The position numbers and the translations under genes were made by a program. From Glaciecola sp964195425 (GTDB lineage: Bacteria > Pseudomonadota > Gammaproteobacteria > Enterobacterales > Alteromonadaceae), in contig CAXMOM010000031.1 of assembly GCA_964195425.1 (NCBI GenBank), positions 62,001 to 126,000 on the forward strand: 64,000 nucleotides of DNA. The letters run 5' to 3'. Positions 54,502-62,917 of the stretch are shown here, piece after piece. The first letter of the stretch is position 1; the number at the start of each line of letters is the position of its first letter. The notes under the pieces were generated by a model. The model saw nothing but the letters and a program-made list of their open reading frames with translations, was not told the DNA's origin and made no database searches.

Positions 54502-55932
54502 TTAAAACTCGCCGCGACGCTCAATTAATTCTTCTTTAATTTGATGCGCTTTTTCTTCGGTAATATCATAATTCCACATAATTAGAATCGCTAATCCGGC
54601 GGTACCTGCGGGAATAATGATATCTGCTATCCGCAAATTAGTCATCGTTTCTACGCTTTGGCTTGCTAAACCGGCATCAAACCCAACTACTTTGAGTACA
54701 ATACCGCTTAATATTAACGCCAATGCTTGTCCTAGTTTGACCATAAGCCAATAAATAGAAGCAAAGGTTCCTTCTTTACGAGGCATTCCATTGTTTAATT
54801 CATCTAGGTCGCAAACGTCAGCCGTCATACTTAACATTAGGGTGAATAGCCCGCCTATGCCAAAGGACATCAAGGGTATAGGCATAAAGATTAACCATGG
54901 GTTTTCAGGATTAAATCCGTACCATTTCAACGCATATCCGACCATTGATATTGCGGTTGATATTATAAACGCTTTGCGTTTGCCCCACTTGTTCGCCATC
55001 CAAGTAACGATAGGAATAACAAGGAATGCAGTTACAAATGCGCTAATAGTAGAGAACCATGCGGGCCAAGAACCGGTGGCACCATAATCACCGTCAAACA
55101 TATGGAAAACAATAATGAAATAGGCAAATGATGCAACTAACTGAAAACCGTTGAATACCAAGAACGTGGCACCGCAAAGTCTAACAAAAGCAGCGTTTTT
55201 GAATGCTTGGGAAATACTTCTAAAAACACCCATCACATTGCTGCCTATAGTGCTGAACGAAATTTCTGCTCTGTTTTCAATATTAGAGCTGTCAATCCCC
55301 TTACAAAATAGTCCTGGTACTATACCTAAAACAATACAGGCCCCCGCAACATATATTGCGATATGCCGCACGCCTTGTGCCTGACTGTCAAAAAGATCAG
55401 GGTCGGCAATCATGACCCAAAACCAAGGTACAATCATCCATGCAATTTGCCCCATAAACTGCGAGAAAGCCATTAAACGAGTTCGCTCGTGATAATCGGA
55501 AGTCATTTCATACCCTAAACCAACAAAGGGTGTGGCAAACATAGTATTGCCAATGGTAAAAGCCATAGAAAATAACAAGACATACCAAAATATATAGTTT
55601 TGAGAGCTAGCGGGGTCTATTTGCCACAATAGTGCAAAAATAGTACCACCTAAAATTGAGCCGACCACAATATACGGCCGGCGTCGGCCCCATCTTGATT
55701 TAGTATTATCTGTGATGAAACCCATTATAGGGTCGGTTATAGCGTCAAATAAACGGGGTAGGCCTCCTAACAAACCGGCTAATACCGGATCTACACCAAA
55801 TCCCGTTATTAAAAAAAATGCGAATATACCTAAGGACGCGGGTAATAAGTTGAGTACTAGTGTTCCAGTTCCATAAGAGACTTTTTCACCAAGTGGAATC
55901 CGATCTTTAGCAGGGGTTTCGTAATGCGACAT
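54502..55932 (-). CDS. GPH-family sugar:cation symporter (MelB-like MFS)
   Basis: 476 residues with 12 predicted helices. GPH marks: IPLGEKVSYGTGTL at the start, FDAITDPIMGFITDNTKSRWGRRRPYI (the cytoplasmic loop 2-3 motif), and NNGMPRKEGTFASIYWLMVKLGQALALILSG. It takes up a glycoside with sodium or protons. It is divergent from three GH17 genes, so imported beta-1,3-gluco-oligosaccharide is the natural guess for substrate. Confidence 0.92.
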   Translation of the reverse strand: MSHYETPAKDRIPLGEKVSYGTGTLVLNLLPASLGIFAFFLITGFGVDPVLAGLLGGLPRLFDAITDPIMGFITDNTKSRWGRRRPYIVVGSILGGTIFALLWQIDPASSQNYIFWYVLLFSMAFTIGNTMFATPFVGLGYEMTSDYHERTRLMAFSQFMGQIAWMIVPWFWVMIADPDLFDSQAQGVRHIAIYVAGACIVLGIVPGLFCKGIDSSNIENRAEISFSTIGSNVMGVFRSISQAFKNAAFVRLCGATFLVFNGFQLVASFAYFIIVFHMFDGDYGATGSWPAWFSTISAFVTAFLVIPIVTWMANKWGKRKAFIISTAISMVGYALKWYGFNPENPWLIFMPIPLMSFGIGGLFTLMLSMTADVCDLDELNNGMPRKEGTFASIYWLMVKLGQALALILSGIVLKVVGFDAGLASQSVETMTNLRIADIIIPAGTAGLAILIMWNYDITEEKAHQIKEELIERRGEF

Positions 55933-56281
55933 ATTTTTATTTTAATAAATTGTAAACTGATTGTTAATATATTCCATTTAGTAGTCATATTCTAAACTAA
56001 ATCAGTATAATTCGGTGACATGAACTTTTTACGTGTCGGCTAGGACAAAGTACCTATTACAAATGTGATTCACAAAGCTGTAAAAGCCAAAAAAGTCTAC
56101 ATCGGCTCAACAAAAGATCTCCCAAATAACCTAAATAAAGTCCTTTTAAACTCAAATAACTTGCTAACAATAGGGATCACCTGCTGTACTAGAGGGATTA
56201 TTTTCTATGTTCAAGGTAAATCTACATGAAATTATTATATGTTTTTACTTTCATTTTAGCTTAAACCTATAGGTGAACGAT
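55933..56281. promoter_or_regulatory. Divergent control region between GPH transporter and GH17 operon
   Basis: About 349 bases without a credible gene. It contains a perfect 11-base palindrome TGTGA-T-TCACA at 56064-56074 that could be an operator half-site pair, though the spacing is too short for CRP. AGGTGA at 56271-56276 is the ribosome site of the first GH17 gene. No regulator gene for the locus is in the window. Confidence 0.4.
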
Positions 56282-57238
56282 ATGTCAGTACAACACCGCA
56301 AATCTTTAGAAACAAAACCAGTCTTTGATCCCACGATAGATGGAAAGTGGATTGGTTTAGGTATTTCATACGGTTCTTATCGCGACAATGAGAGCCCACA
56401 TAAAGGCAGCGTATCATCTGAACAAGATATTCTTGAAGATATGACGCTGCTAAGTACTAACGCAGACATGCCATGGAACCTAATCCGCATGTATGCAGCA
56501 GATGGTGCTAGCGAGCAAGTATTAAAGACAATAAAAAAACACAAATTACCGGTACGGGTGATGCAAGGCGCTTGGCTGTCTTCAACTCAAACTGATGAAA
56601 AAAATGAGCAGCAAATCTCTGAAGTCATTCGATTAGCCAATGAGTACAAAGGCATAGTGGTTAGCGTTAACTTAGGCAATGAAATCTTTGTCGATTGGTC
56701 AGCTCACAAACTAGAACTCAGCGACATCCCGAAATATTTAAAGTGGGTAGAAAAAGTACAATCCGAAACAGATGTGCCGGTAACGCTTGCAGATGACTAT
56801 AATTTTTGGAATAAACCCTGGAGTCAGGAAATAGCGCAAGCACTCGATTATATTGTATTGCATGCTTATGCGATGTGGAATTCACAACCACTTGAAAATG
56901 CGATGCCTTGGACAGAAAACATCTTCCATAATATTCAAGCATTGCACCCAACTAAGCAAATTGCCCTTGGAGAGTCGGGTTGGGCTACCAGCTCAATTGC
57001 GACTAATGGTGATGAATGTCAGATTATTGCTGAGGCCAGTGAAGAATCGCAGAAGATATTTTTTGATGCTTACAGGCAATGGCTTAAAGACAATCGCATT
57101 GTGTCTTTTTATTTTGAAGCCTTTGATGAAAAATGGAAAGGTGGTGAAGACCAACCAGATGGGATAGCTGAGAAAAACTGGGGAATATATCACACAGACA
57201 GACGGCTTAAACTAGCAGTAGAAGCAGTATCTAATTAG
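56282..57238 (+). CDS. Glycoside hydrolase family 17 enzyme (first of three)
   Basis: 318 residues from ATG 56282 with AGGTGA upstream; a GTG at 56273 adds three residues. A GH17 (beta/alpha)8 barrel: GKWIGLGISYGSYRD at strand 1, LIRMYAADGASEQVL, acid/base Glu in VNLGNEIFVDW (about residue 141), nucleophile Glu in LGESGWATS, and YFEAFDEKWKGG at the end. GH17 enzymes hydrolyse or transglycosylate beta-1,3-glucans. No signal peptide, so it is probably cytoplasmic, acting on imported oligosaccharides. Confidence 0.93.
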   Translation: MSVQHRKSLETKPVFDPTIDGKWIGLGISYGSYRDNESPHKGSVSSEQDILEDMTLLSTNADMPWNLIRMYAADGASEQVLKTIKKHKLPVRVMQGAWLSSTQTDEKNEQQISEVIRLANEYKGIVVSVNLGNEIFVDWSAHKLELSDIPKYLKWVEKVQSETDVPVTLADDYNFWNKPWSQEIAQALDYIVLHAYAMWNSQPLENAMPWTENIFHNIQALHPTKQIALGESGWATSSIATNGDECQIIAEASEESQKIFFDAYRQWLKDNRIVSFYFEAFDEKWKGGEDQPDGIAEKNWGIYHTDRRLKLAVEAVSN

Positions 57239-57391
57239 CATAAGAGTATTCAGTAACAGCAATTACGAGTGTTAGGCCAATAAAAGCCTAGTATAAAAAC
57301 AGGGCAAAGAGTTTATTCTTTGTGCTCTTTAACCAATAACTATTAAGCGATTGAAAACTCGTGTTCGAGCGGGTGCTAATCGGAGAAATAT

Positions 57392-58282
57392 ATGTCCTCA
57401 AAGTATTATCGAAATCAAGCCCATCGTGGTTCAAACACAGCGCAGATGTCGCTTGAAGAATTGCAAACAGAAGCGAAGCGATTGTTAAGCAACAAAATCC
57501 ACGGTTTGTCTTTTAGCCCTTATATTACTGGTCAAGGACCTGGCACTCAAATCACCGAAGCACAAATCCATGAGCGTTTGCAGCTGATTTTGCCATATGT
57601 GAAATGGATACGCACATTCTCATGCACAGAGGGCAATGAATTGATCCCCAAAATAGCCGCGGAATATGGCCTCAAAACTATGGTGGGCGTTTGGTTAGAA
57701 GGCGATCTAGAGAACAATGAAAAAGAAATGCAAAATGCGATAAAAATTGCGCAAGCCGGGTATGCAGATATGCTGGCAGTAGGCAACGAAGTAATGCTTC
57801 GCGAAGAAATGAGCGACGTGCAGTTGGTCGATTATATAAATCGCGCCAAAGCAGGCGCGCCGGGCGTTAAGGTTGGCTACGTAGACGCCTATTTTTTGTT
57901 TGAAGATTATCCACTAGTGGCAGACGCATGTGATGTGATTTTTGCTAATTGTTATCCGTTCTGGGAAGGTTATCCTGCCGAGCATGCCTTAGTTTATATG
58001 AAAGAAATGTATAGCCGTGCATCAAAAGTGGCCAATGGAAAGCCGGTTATTGTGAGTGAGACTGGCTGGCCAGATCAGGGCACAGCAGAAAGAGCCGCAG
58101 TACCATCTTTTGAAAATGCTATTCGTTATTTCGTTGATGCTTATCATTGGGCTGAACAAGAAAATATTGATATGTTTTACTTTTCTTCTTTTGATGAAGA
58201 CTGGAAAGTTGCCGATGAGGGCGATGTTGGTGCCTATTGGGGTATTCTTGATAAAGACGGAAAGCATAAATATGCCAAGTAA
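57392..58282 (+). CDS. Glycoside hydrolase family 17 enzyme (second of three)
   Basis: 296 residues; CGGAGAAATAT precedes the ATG. Barrel motifs: HGLSFSPYITGQGPGTQIT, WIRTFSCTEGNE, acid/base Glu in LAVGNEVMLREE (about residue 131), nucleophile Glu in VSETGWPDQG (about 218) and FYFSSFDEDWK. It is quite diverged from the first and third copies, with the more classical GH17 sequence. No signal peptide. Its end overlaps the third gene by 11 bases. Confidence 0.94.
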   Translation: MSSKYYRNQAHRGSNTAQMSLEELQTEAKRLLSNKIHGLSFSPYITGQGPGTQITEAQIHERLQLILPYVKWIRTFSCTEGNELIPKIAAEYGLKTMVGVWLEGDLENNEKEMQNAIKIAQAGYADMLAVGNEVMLREEMSDVQLVDYINRAKAGAPGVKVGYVDAYFLFEDYPLVADACDVIFANCYPFWEGYPAEHALVYMKEMYSRASKVANGKPVIVSETGWPDQGTAERAAVPSFENAIRYFVDAYHWAEQENIDMFYFSSFDEDWKVADEGDVGAYWGILDKDGKHKYAK

Positions 58283-59216
58283 TATCGGCCAATTGACTGC
58301 TCTTGAGCGCCTTACCGGCAGTGAGCATGGCCAGGCTATATGTTATTCAGGTTACAGGGAAGGGCAAGACCCAAGATTGGGTATTTTTCCTAGCTATGAA
58401 CAAATCAAAGAAGATTTATTGCTATTAAAAGAATGGTCGTATCTGCGTCTTTATGATTGTAGTCAGCACGCTGAAACCGTGTTGTCTGTAACCACCAAAG
58501 AGCAGCTTAATTTTCAGGTGATGTTAGGCGTCGACATTTTGGCGGAAGTTAGTAATCCCAATTGTCCTTGGGGCGCGTATTTTAGTGATGAAAAGCTGCA
58601 GCAAAACAAACAACACAATAGCGATGAAATTGACCGTCTGATTGACTTGGCGAAACGCTACCCCGAGATCGTATTCTCGGTGTCTATTGGCAATGAAGCA
58701 AGTGTTGAATGGACCGATCATTTGGTGCCGGTGGAAAGCTTGTTGGCTTTTGTACAGCGGATTAAAGCCGAAATTAAACAGCCGGTAACTTTTTGTGAAA
58801 ATTATGTACCCTGGACCAATAAATTAGCACCGCTGGTAGCTGAACTCGATTTTATATCAATTCATACCTACCCAGTATGGGAATTCCAAAGTATTGAAAA
58901 CGCCTTGGAATATACCAAACAGAATTATTATTCGGTGCAAGAATGTTATCCGGACATGCCAATTGTGATTACCGAGGCGGGTTGGACAACCCAATCAAAT
59001 GGCTGCGGTATTGAAGCATGGAATGCGTCTGATGAGTTGCAAGCGCAGTACTATCAACAATTATTAGCGTGGACCAACAGTGAAAAAATATTAACCTTTG
59101 TGTTTGAGGCCTTTGACGAGCCTTGGAAAGGTTCAGATCATCCTCAGGAGCCTGAAAAGCACTGGGGGCTGTTCTATGTAGACCGCACGCCTAAACTGGT
59201 GATGCACCAAGCATAA
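58272..59216 (+). CDS. Glycoside hydrolase family 17 enzyme (third of three)
   Basis: 314 residues from ATG 58272, chosen because GGAAAG lies 8 bases upstream and the following codons are family-like; the open frame upstream is inside the second gene. Motifs: AICYSGYREGQDP, LRLYDCSQHAETVL, acid/base Glu in VSIGNEASVEW, nucleophile Glu in ITEAGWTTQS and FVFEAFDEPWKGSD. It resembles the first copy more than the second. No signal peptide. A strong terminator lies right after the stop, closing a three-gene unit. Confidence 0.94.
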   Translation: MPSNIGQLTALERLTGSEHGQAICYSGYREGQDPRLGIFPSYEQIKEDLLLLKEWSYLRLYDCSQHAETVLSVTTKEQLNFQVMLGVDILAEVSNPNCPWGAYFSDEKLQQNKQHNSDEIDRLIDLAKRYPEIVFSVSIGNEASVEWTDHLVPVESLLAFVQRIKAEIKQPVTFCENYVPWTNKLAPLVAELDFISIHTYPVWEFQSIENALEYTKQNYYSVQECYPDMPIVITEAGWTTQSNGCGIEAWNASDELQAQYYQQLLAWTNSEKILTFVFEAFDEPWKGSDHPQEPEKHWGLFYVDRTPKLVMHQA

Positions 59217-59217
59217 T

Positions 59218-59249
59218 AAAAGAGGGGGCAGGCAACTGCCCCCTCTTTT
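59218..59249. terminator. Bidirectional terminator after the GH17 genes
   Basis: A perfect 14-base stem, AAAAGAGGGGGCAG / CTGCCCCCTCTTTT, with a GCAA tetraloop. A and T tracts on both sides let it act in both directions: for the GH17 operon and for the converging dctM remnant. Confidence 0.95.
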
Positions 59250-59255
59250 ATGTAG

Positions 59256-59583
59256 TTATGGTGTCAACAAACTGGGTAAAAAGGTACTGATAGATGGGAA
59301 CATCGTTACCATTACCAACACTGCTATCATCCCTATGTGCAGTGGCAACATAGGTTTAATCATTTTTTCTATTTTGATCTTTTGAAACCGCGCAGCTAAC
59401 AAATAAGATAGCACCTACGGGCGGCGTACATAATCCGATGCAAAGGTTCAGGATCATCATAATGCCAAACTTCAGAGGATCTATCCCTAAGGATACTGCT
59501 ACGGGTAAAAATATAGGCGTGAAAATTAATACTGCTGGCGTCATGTCCATAAACGCCCCAACTACCAACAATATTAGGTTAAT
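59256..59583 (-). pseudogene. TRAP transporter large permease (DctM) 3' remnant
   Basis: The C-terminal part of a DctM-type TRAP permease, reading INLILLVVGAFMDMTPAVLI then FTPIFLPVAVSLGIDPLKFG and CIGLCTPPVGAILF. After a frameshift near 59380 it continues KIEKMIKPMLPLHIGMIAVL to a stop at 59256-59258. The upstream three quarters of the gene is missing: at about 59583 the sequence switches to kdgK on the other strand. TRAP systems of this type import uronates or other organic acids. Not functional. Confidence 0.85.
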
Positions 59584-60255
59584 GGTATTAAACGAAGAAA
59601 GTGGCGAGCGCTCGTTTTTATATTGGCGCAACGAGTCTGCTGCTAAATTGATGATGACAAGTTTAAGTGAAGAACAAATGCAGGCATCTTTTGATGTCGT
59701 ATTTTTCTCGGGTATTACCTTAGCGATTCTTAATAGTGACCAGCGGGACCTATTTTTCGAGCATATTAAAAGACTGAAGGCCGCTGGGTCGCTTATTATT
59801 TTTGACCCTAATTATCGCCCAACGTTATGGGATGGTAAAGACAGCGCTAAGCAAACTTTGCAAATTGCTTTTGAAATGTCTGATTGGCTAATGCCAGGGG
59901 TTGATGATTTTGCAAAGTTATATGGACTACGCGATGTTGAATCTTGCCTGACGTTTTGTAAGCAATTTGACTTCAGAAAATTAGTCTTGAGCATGGCGAA
60001 AAAGCGGTTCATGTTATTACTAATTAAGGTACCGAAATTGTTCCAATTGAGCCAAGCAATAACGTAATCGATACTACCTCTGCTGGAGATGCGTTCAACG
60101 GTATTTATATTGGTGCACGCTTACAAGGATCAAATACTAAAACTGCTACTGAACTCGCGAGTTATGCGGCTAAGCAGGTTATTGAGATGCCAGGCGCTAT
60201 TATGCCTAAAGATAAATTCAATTTAACGTGGGCAAAAAGGACTCGTGCCCACTAA
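59583..60255 (+). pseudogene. kdgK: 2-keto-3-deoxygluconate kinase remnant, 5'-truncated and frameshifted
   Basis: A PfkB-family sugar kinase without its N-terminus, beginning VLNEESGERSFLYWRNESAA and continuing VVFFSGITLAIL, DPNYRPTLW and MPGVDDFAKLYG. It then shifts frame near 60010 to GTEIVPIEPSNNVIDTTSAGDAFNG, which holds the catalytic Asp motif (TSAGDAF), and ends at 60255. KdgK phosphorylates KDG from uronate breakdown. The missing start and the frameshift make it inactive. An in-frame open run into the dctM remnant is accidental. Confidence 0.85.
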
Positions 60256-60272
60256 ACTGTAGCCGCTTACAA

Positions 60273-60887
60273 CTACCCTAAATGCACTTTTGCAATTAGC
60301 ACTAACTGTGCCAAACGAGCTACCGATGAAATCTTTAATTTTTCAAAGATATGAGCGCGGTGAGCTTCAACTGTGCGACGGCTGATAAATAATTGTTTGG
60401 CAATTTCTGAGGCTGTTTGACCATCGGCCACCAGTTCGGCTACTTGTAGCTCACGCTGGGATAGGGCCTGTAAACATTCAAATGCTTGCTCAGACTGGCC
60501 CTTAAAGGGATCTATTTGAACATGAGCATCAATGGCGTCCAGAACCATTTCAATCAGTAGTTTATTAGAAGCTGGTTTGCGAATAAGTGTATAGGCGCCG
60601 GCTTTCATTGCACCTACAGCAGAGTCAACATCCGCTTTACCAGAATAGAATACTATGGGAATACTTATTTTTTTATCGAGTAAAAGTTGCTGGAATTCAA
60701 GACCGCTCATTTCAGGCATACTTAGGTCGAGCAAAATACAACTATCTTTGGTTTCAAGCGGAGATTCACATACCGTATGAGGGTTATCAAAAACACGCAC
60801 AGTAAACCCCGCTAGGCGAAATACATTCTCTAGGGTTTTTCGGACAGATGCTTCATCATCTATGATGTATATTGTTTTATGTTCCAC
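60273..60887 (-). CDS. FixJ-type response regulator (receiver plus LuxR HTH)
   Basis: 204 residues. Receiver domain: IIDDEASVRKTL (acidic pocket), phosphorylatable Asp in CILLDLSMPEMSG (about residue 54), conserved Lys in LIRKPAS (about 105). Linker at about 120-138, then LuxR/FixJ helix-turn-helix LSQRELQVAELVADGQTASEIA ... RRTVEAHRAHIFEKL. It probably receives phosphate from the kinase encoded 320 bases upstream on the same strand. Target genes unknown. Confidence 0.94.
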   Translation of the reverse strand: MEHKTIYIIDDEASVRKTLENVFRLAGFTVRVFDNPHTVCESPLETKDSCILLDLSMPEMSGLEFQQLLLDKKISIPIVFYSGKADVDSAVGAMKAGAYTLIRKPASNKLLIEMVLDAIDAHVQIDPFKGQSEQAFECLQALSQRELQVAELVADGQTASEIAKQLFISRRTVEAHRAHIFEKLKISSVARLAQLVLIAKVHLG

Positions 60888-61208
60888 TTATCTCTACTAT
60901 TTCATGCAACAAACGCTGCAGGCGCCATACCAAGAGATTTTACTAATTACTAATAATTATGGCTAACCAACTAATCTGGGCAAAGTGTAATGGATTCCAT
61001 CTTCGTTGTAAAACGACAACAGCGATGTTTTATATTATTCATCAAATCTATTTTTACTATTTATAGTATAAATGCCACTTGTTTGTTGAAAGGAAGATAG
61101 ATGACTATAATAAGTAAGTGCACTATATTTCTACATACATATAACATTATAGTTACAACTTGATTGGTGTAACAACAATGCTGGTTGAAATAATTATTTT
61201 TTACCTAT
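60888..61208. other. Intergenic region between response regulator and histidine kinase
   Basis: 321 bases, very AT-rich in the half next to the kinase, with no gene visible. It probably holds the response regulator's own promoter, so that gene may be transcribed separately from the kinase. No terminator hairpin was obvious. Confidence 0.4.
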
Positions 61209-62903
61209 TTAACACTCTGTGGCCTTAGGAAAATAAACGTTAACCCTTGTTCCTACAGTTGGTTTGCTTAAAATCTCAATGAATCCGCCATTCTGTTTTA
61301 CTGCCCCAAAAACCGTAGATAAGCCCAATCCAGTTCCCTTGCCTAACTTTTTTGTAGTATAGAATGGTTCAAACACGCGTTCTAGAACAGCATTGGTCAT
61401 ACCACAGCCGTTATCCCTAACGGAAATTTGTACATACTCTCCAAGTTTAAGACTTAATAACGATTCTGATTCTATTTGAGCGTGATTATTTTTATCAACA
61501 ATATAGTTAAGTGTTTTAATTTTTATAAAACCAATGTTTTCTATAGCGTCTCGGGCATTGACACACAGATTAACAATTATCTGTTCAATTTGGGAGGAGT
61601 CCACTTTTACCTGCCAAAGATCCTCATTTGTATCCCACGACAGACTAATGCTCTTGCTAATTAATCGTCTCAGTACGTCTATTGTGACTGATAAAGACTT
61701 ATTTAAATTCAGCACCTTACGTTCGATAGTTTGTTTTCGGGCAAACATCAGTAGTTGACGCGTTAGCTTGCCGGAATGGTTGGCGGCCTTAATAATAGCT
61801 TCTAAATTCTCGAACAGGGGATTACTAGGTTCCATTTCATTCATAGCCAGCTCGGCTTCGCCAAGAATGACGGCCAGCATATTGTTGAAATCGTGAGAAA
61901 TCCCGCGAGCCAAATTACCAATAGCTTCCATTTTTTGGGCTTGATGAAGTTGCTCCGTTAAACTGAGCTGTTTGGCTTCATCACTTTTGTACTGGGTGAT
62001 ATCTTCAATTATGGAAATAAAATAATTAGGCTGATGATTAATGTTTCTTACTAGGCTCATTGTTAGGTTCACCCACACAATATTACCACTACGATTATAA
62101 TAACGATTTTCGTTTGAGTAAGTTTTGATCTCATCGCTAAGGAGCCGCTTTCTGGCAGTTTTATTCATCGTTAAGTCGTCTGGATGTGTAAGGTCTTGAG
62201 ACGCTTTAGATAAAAGCTCTTCTTGCGAATATCCAACAATAAAACACAGCTTTTTGTTAACCTCCAACAATGCTCCATCCAAACTCACACGAGCGACGCC
62301 TACCGCTGCTTGCTCAAAAATACTTCTAAACTTGTTATCACTTGCTTGCAACTCGGTTTCTATTTGCTTGTTGCTAGATACATCCGTCATGGTTAGCCAA
62401 TATTCGCCAGCCTCCATGGCAATTATCTGAAGAAGACCCCAAAAGACAACGCCATCGTTTCGTACCAAACGTATCTCAAAATGTTGTGGAGCATCTGACT
62501 CAATAACGGTCATGAGCTTATCATAAAAACCGATCTGGTCATCTTTTACCAGTATTTGAGAGATAGGCGCTTTTATTAATGTATCGCGACTAATTCCTAT
62601 CATTCTGGCCGCGAACAGGTTGCACTCTTTAATTAATCGTTTGTTATCAAGTGTTATATAGCCAATTGGTGCCAAATCATATAGATCAAAATAACGGGCT
62701 TGAGAAACTCCAAGTTGCTGTTGCGCAATTCGCAGTTCTTCGTTCTGCATCTCCAACTCGACCTGATGCACCAACAGCTCGTGAAGAAGTTGCTTTGCTT
62801 CTGAGGAAGGATCTGGAATTAGGCCCTCGCCTTTGTTTATGTCAAGTAATCTCTCGGCACGTTGACGTAAATCATAATCCTTGTGGGCTAGTCCGTTATT
62901 CAT
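61209..62903 (-). CDS. PAS-domain sensor histidine kinase
   Basis: 564 residues, no membrane helix. An N-terminal coiled segment (QVELEMQNEELRIAQQQL) precedes PAS 1 (about 75-185) and PAS 2 (about 190-310). The kinase core then has the phosphoacceptor His in LARGISHDFNNMLA (about residue 340), the N box INLCVNARDAI, G1 VRDNGCGM, F box FEPFYTTK and G2 GKGTGLGLSTV. A cytoplasmic sensor kinase, probably partner of the FixJ-type regulator downstream. Its start lies 14 bases after the fusion gene that runs off the window. Confidence 0.94.
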   Translation of the reverse strand: MNNGLAHKDYDLRQRAERLLDINKGEGLIPDPSSEAKQLLHELLVHQVELEMQNEELRIAQQQLGVSQARYFDLYDLAPIGYITLDNKRLIKECNLFAARMIGISRDTLIKAPISQILVKDDQIGFYDKLMTVIESDAPQHFEIRLVRNDGVVFWGLLQIIAMEAGEYWLTMTDVSSNKQIETELQASDNKFRSIFEQAAVGVARVSLDGALLEVNKKLCFIVGYSQEELLSKASQDLTHPDDLTMNKTARKRLLSDEIKTYSNENRYYNRSGNIVWVNLTMSLVRNINHQPNYFISIIEDITQYKSDEAKQLSLTEQLHQAQKMEAIGNLARGISHDFNNMLAVILGEAELAMNEMEPSNPLFENLEAIIKAANHSGKLTRQLLMFARKQTIERKVLNLNKSLSVTIDVLRRLISKSISLSWDTNEDLWQVKVDSSQIEQIIVNLCVNARDAIENIGFIKIKTLNYIVDKNNHAQIESESLLSLKLGEYVQISVRDNGCGMTNAVLERVFEPFYTTKKLGKGTGLGLSTVFGAVKQNGGFIEILSKPTVGTRVNVYFPKATEC

Positions 62904-62917
62904 GTTTTAATTTTCCG

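Noticed and set aside
58056..58271. Longer N-terminus for the third GH17 protein
   Set aside because: Those codons lie inside the second GH17 gene in another frame; ATG 58272 has a ribosome site and starts family-like sequence.
59438..60067. A single intact 209-codon plus-strand gene
   Set aside because: The first 48 codons are the antisense of the dctM remnant; only the rest is kdgK, and it then loses frame near 60010.
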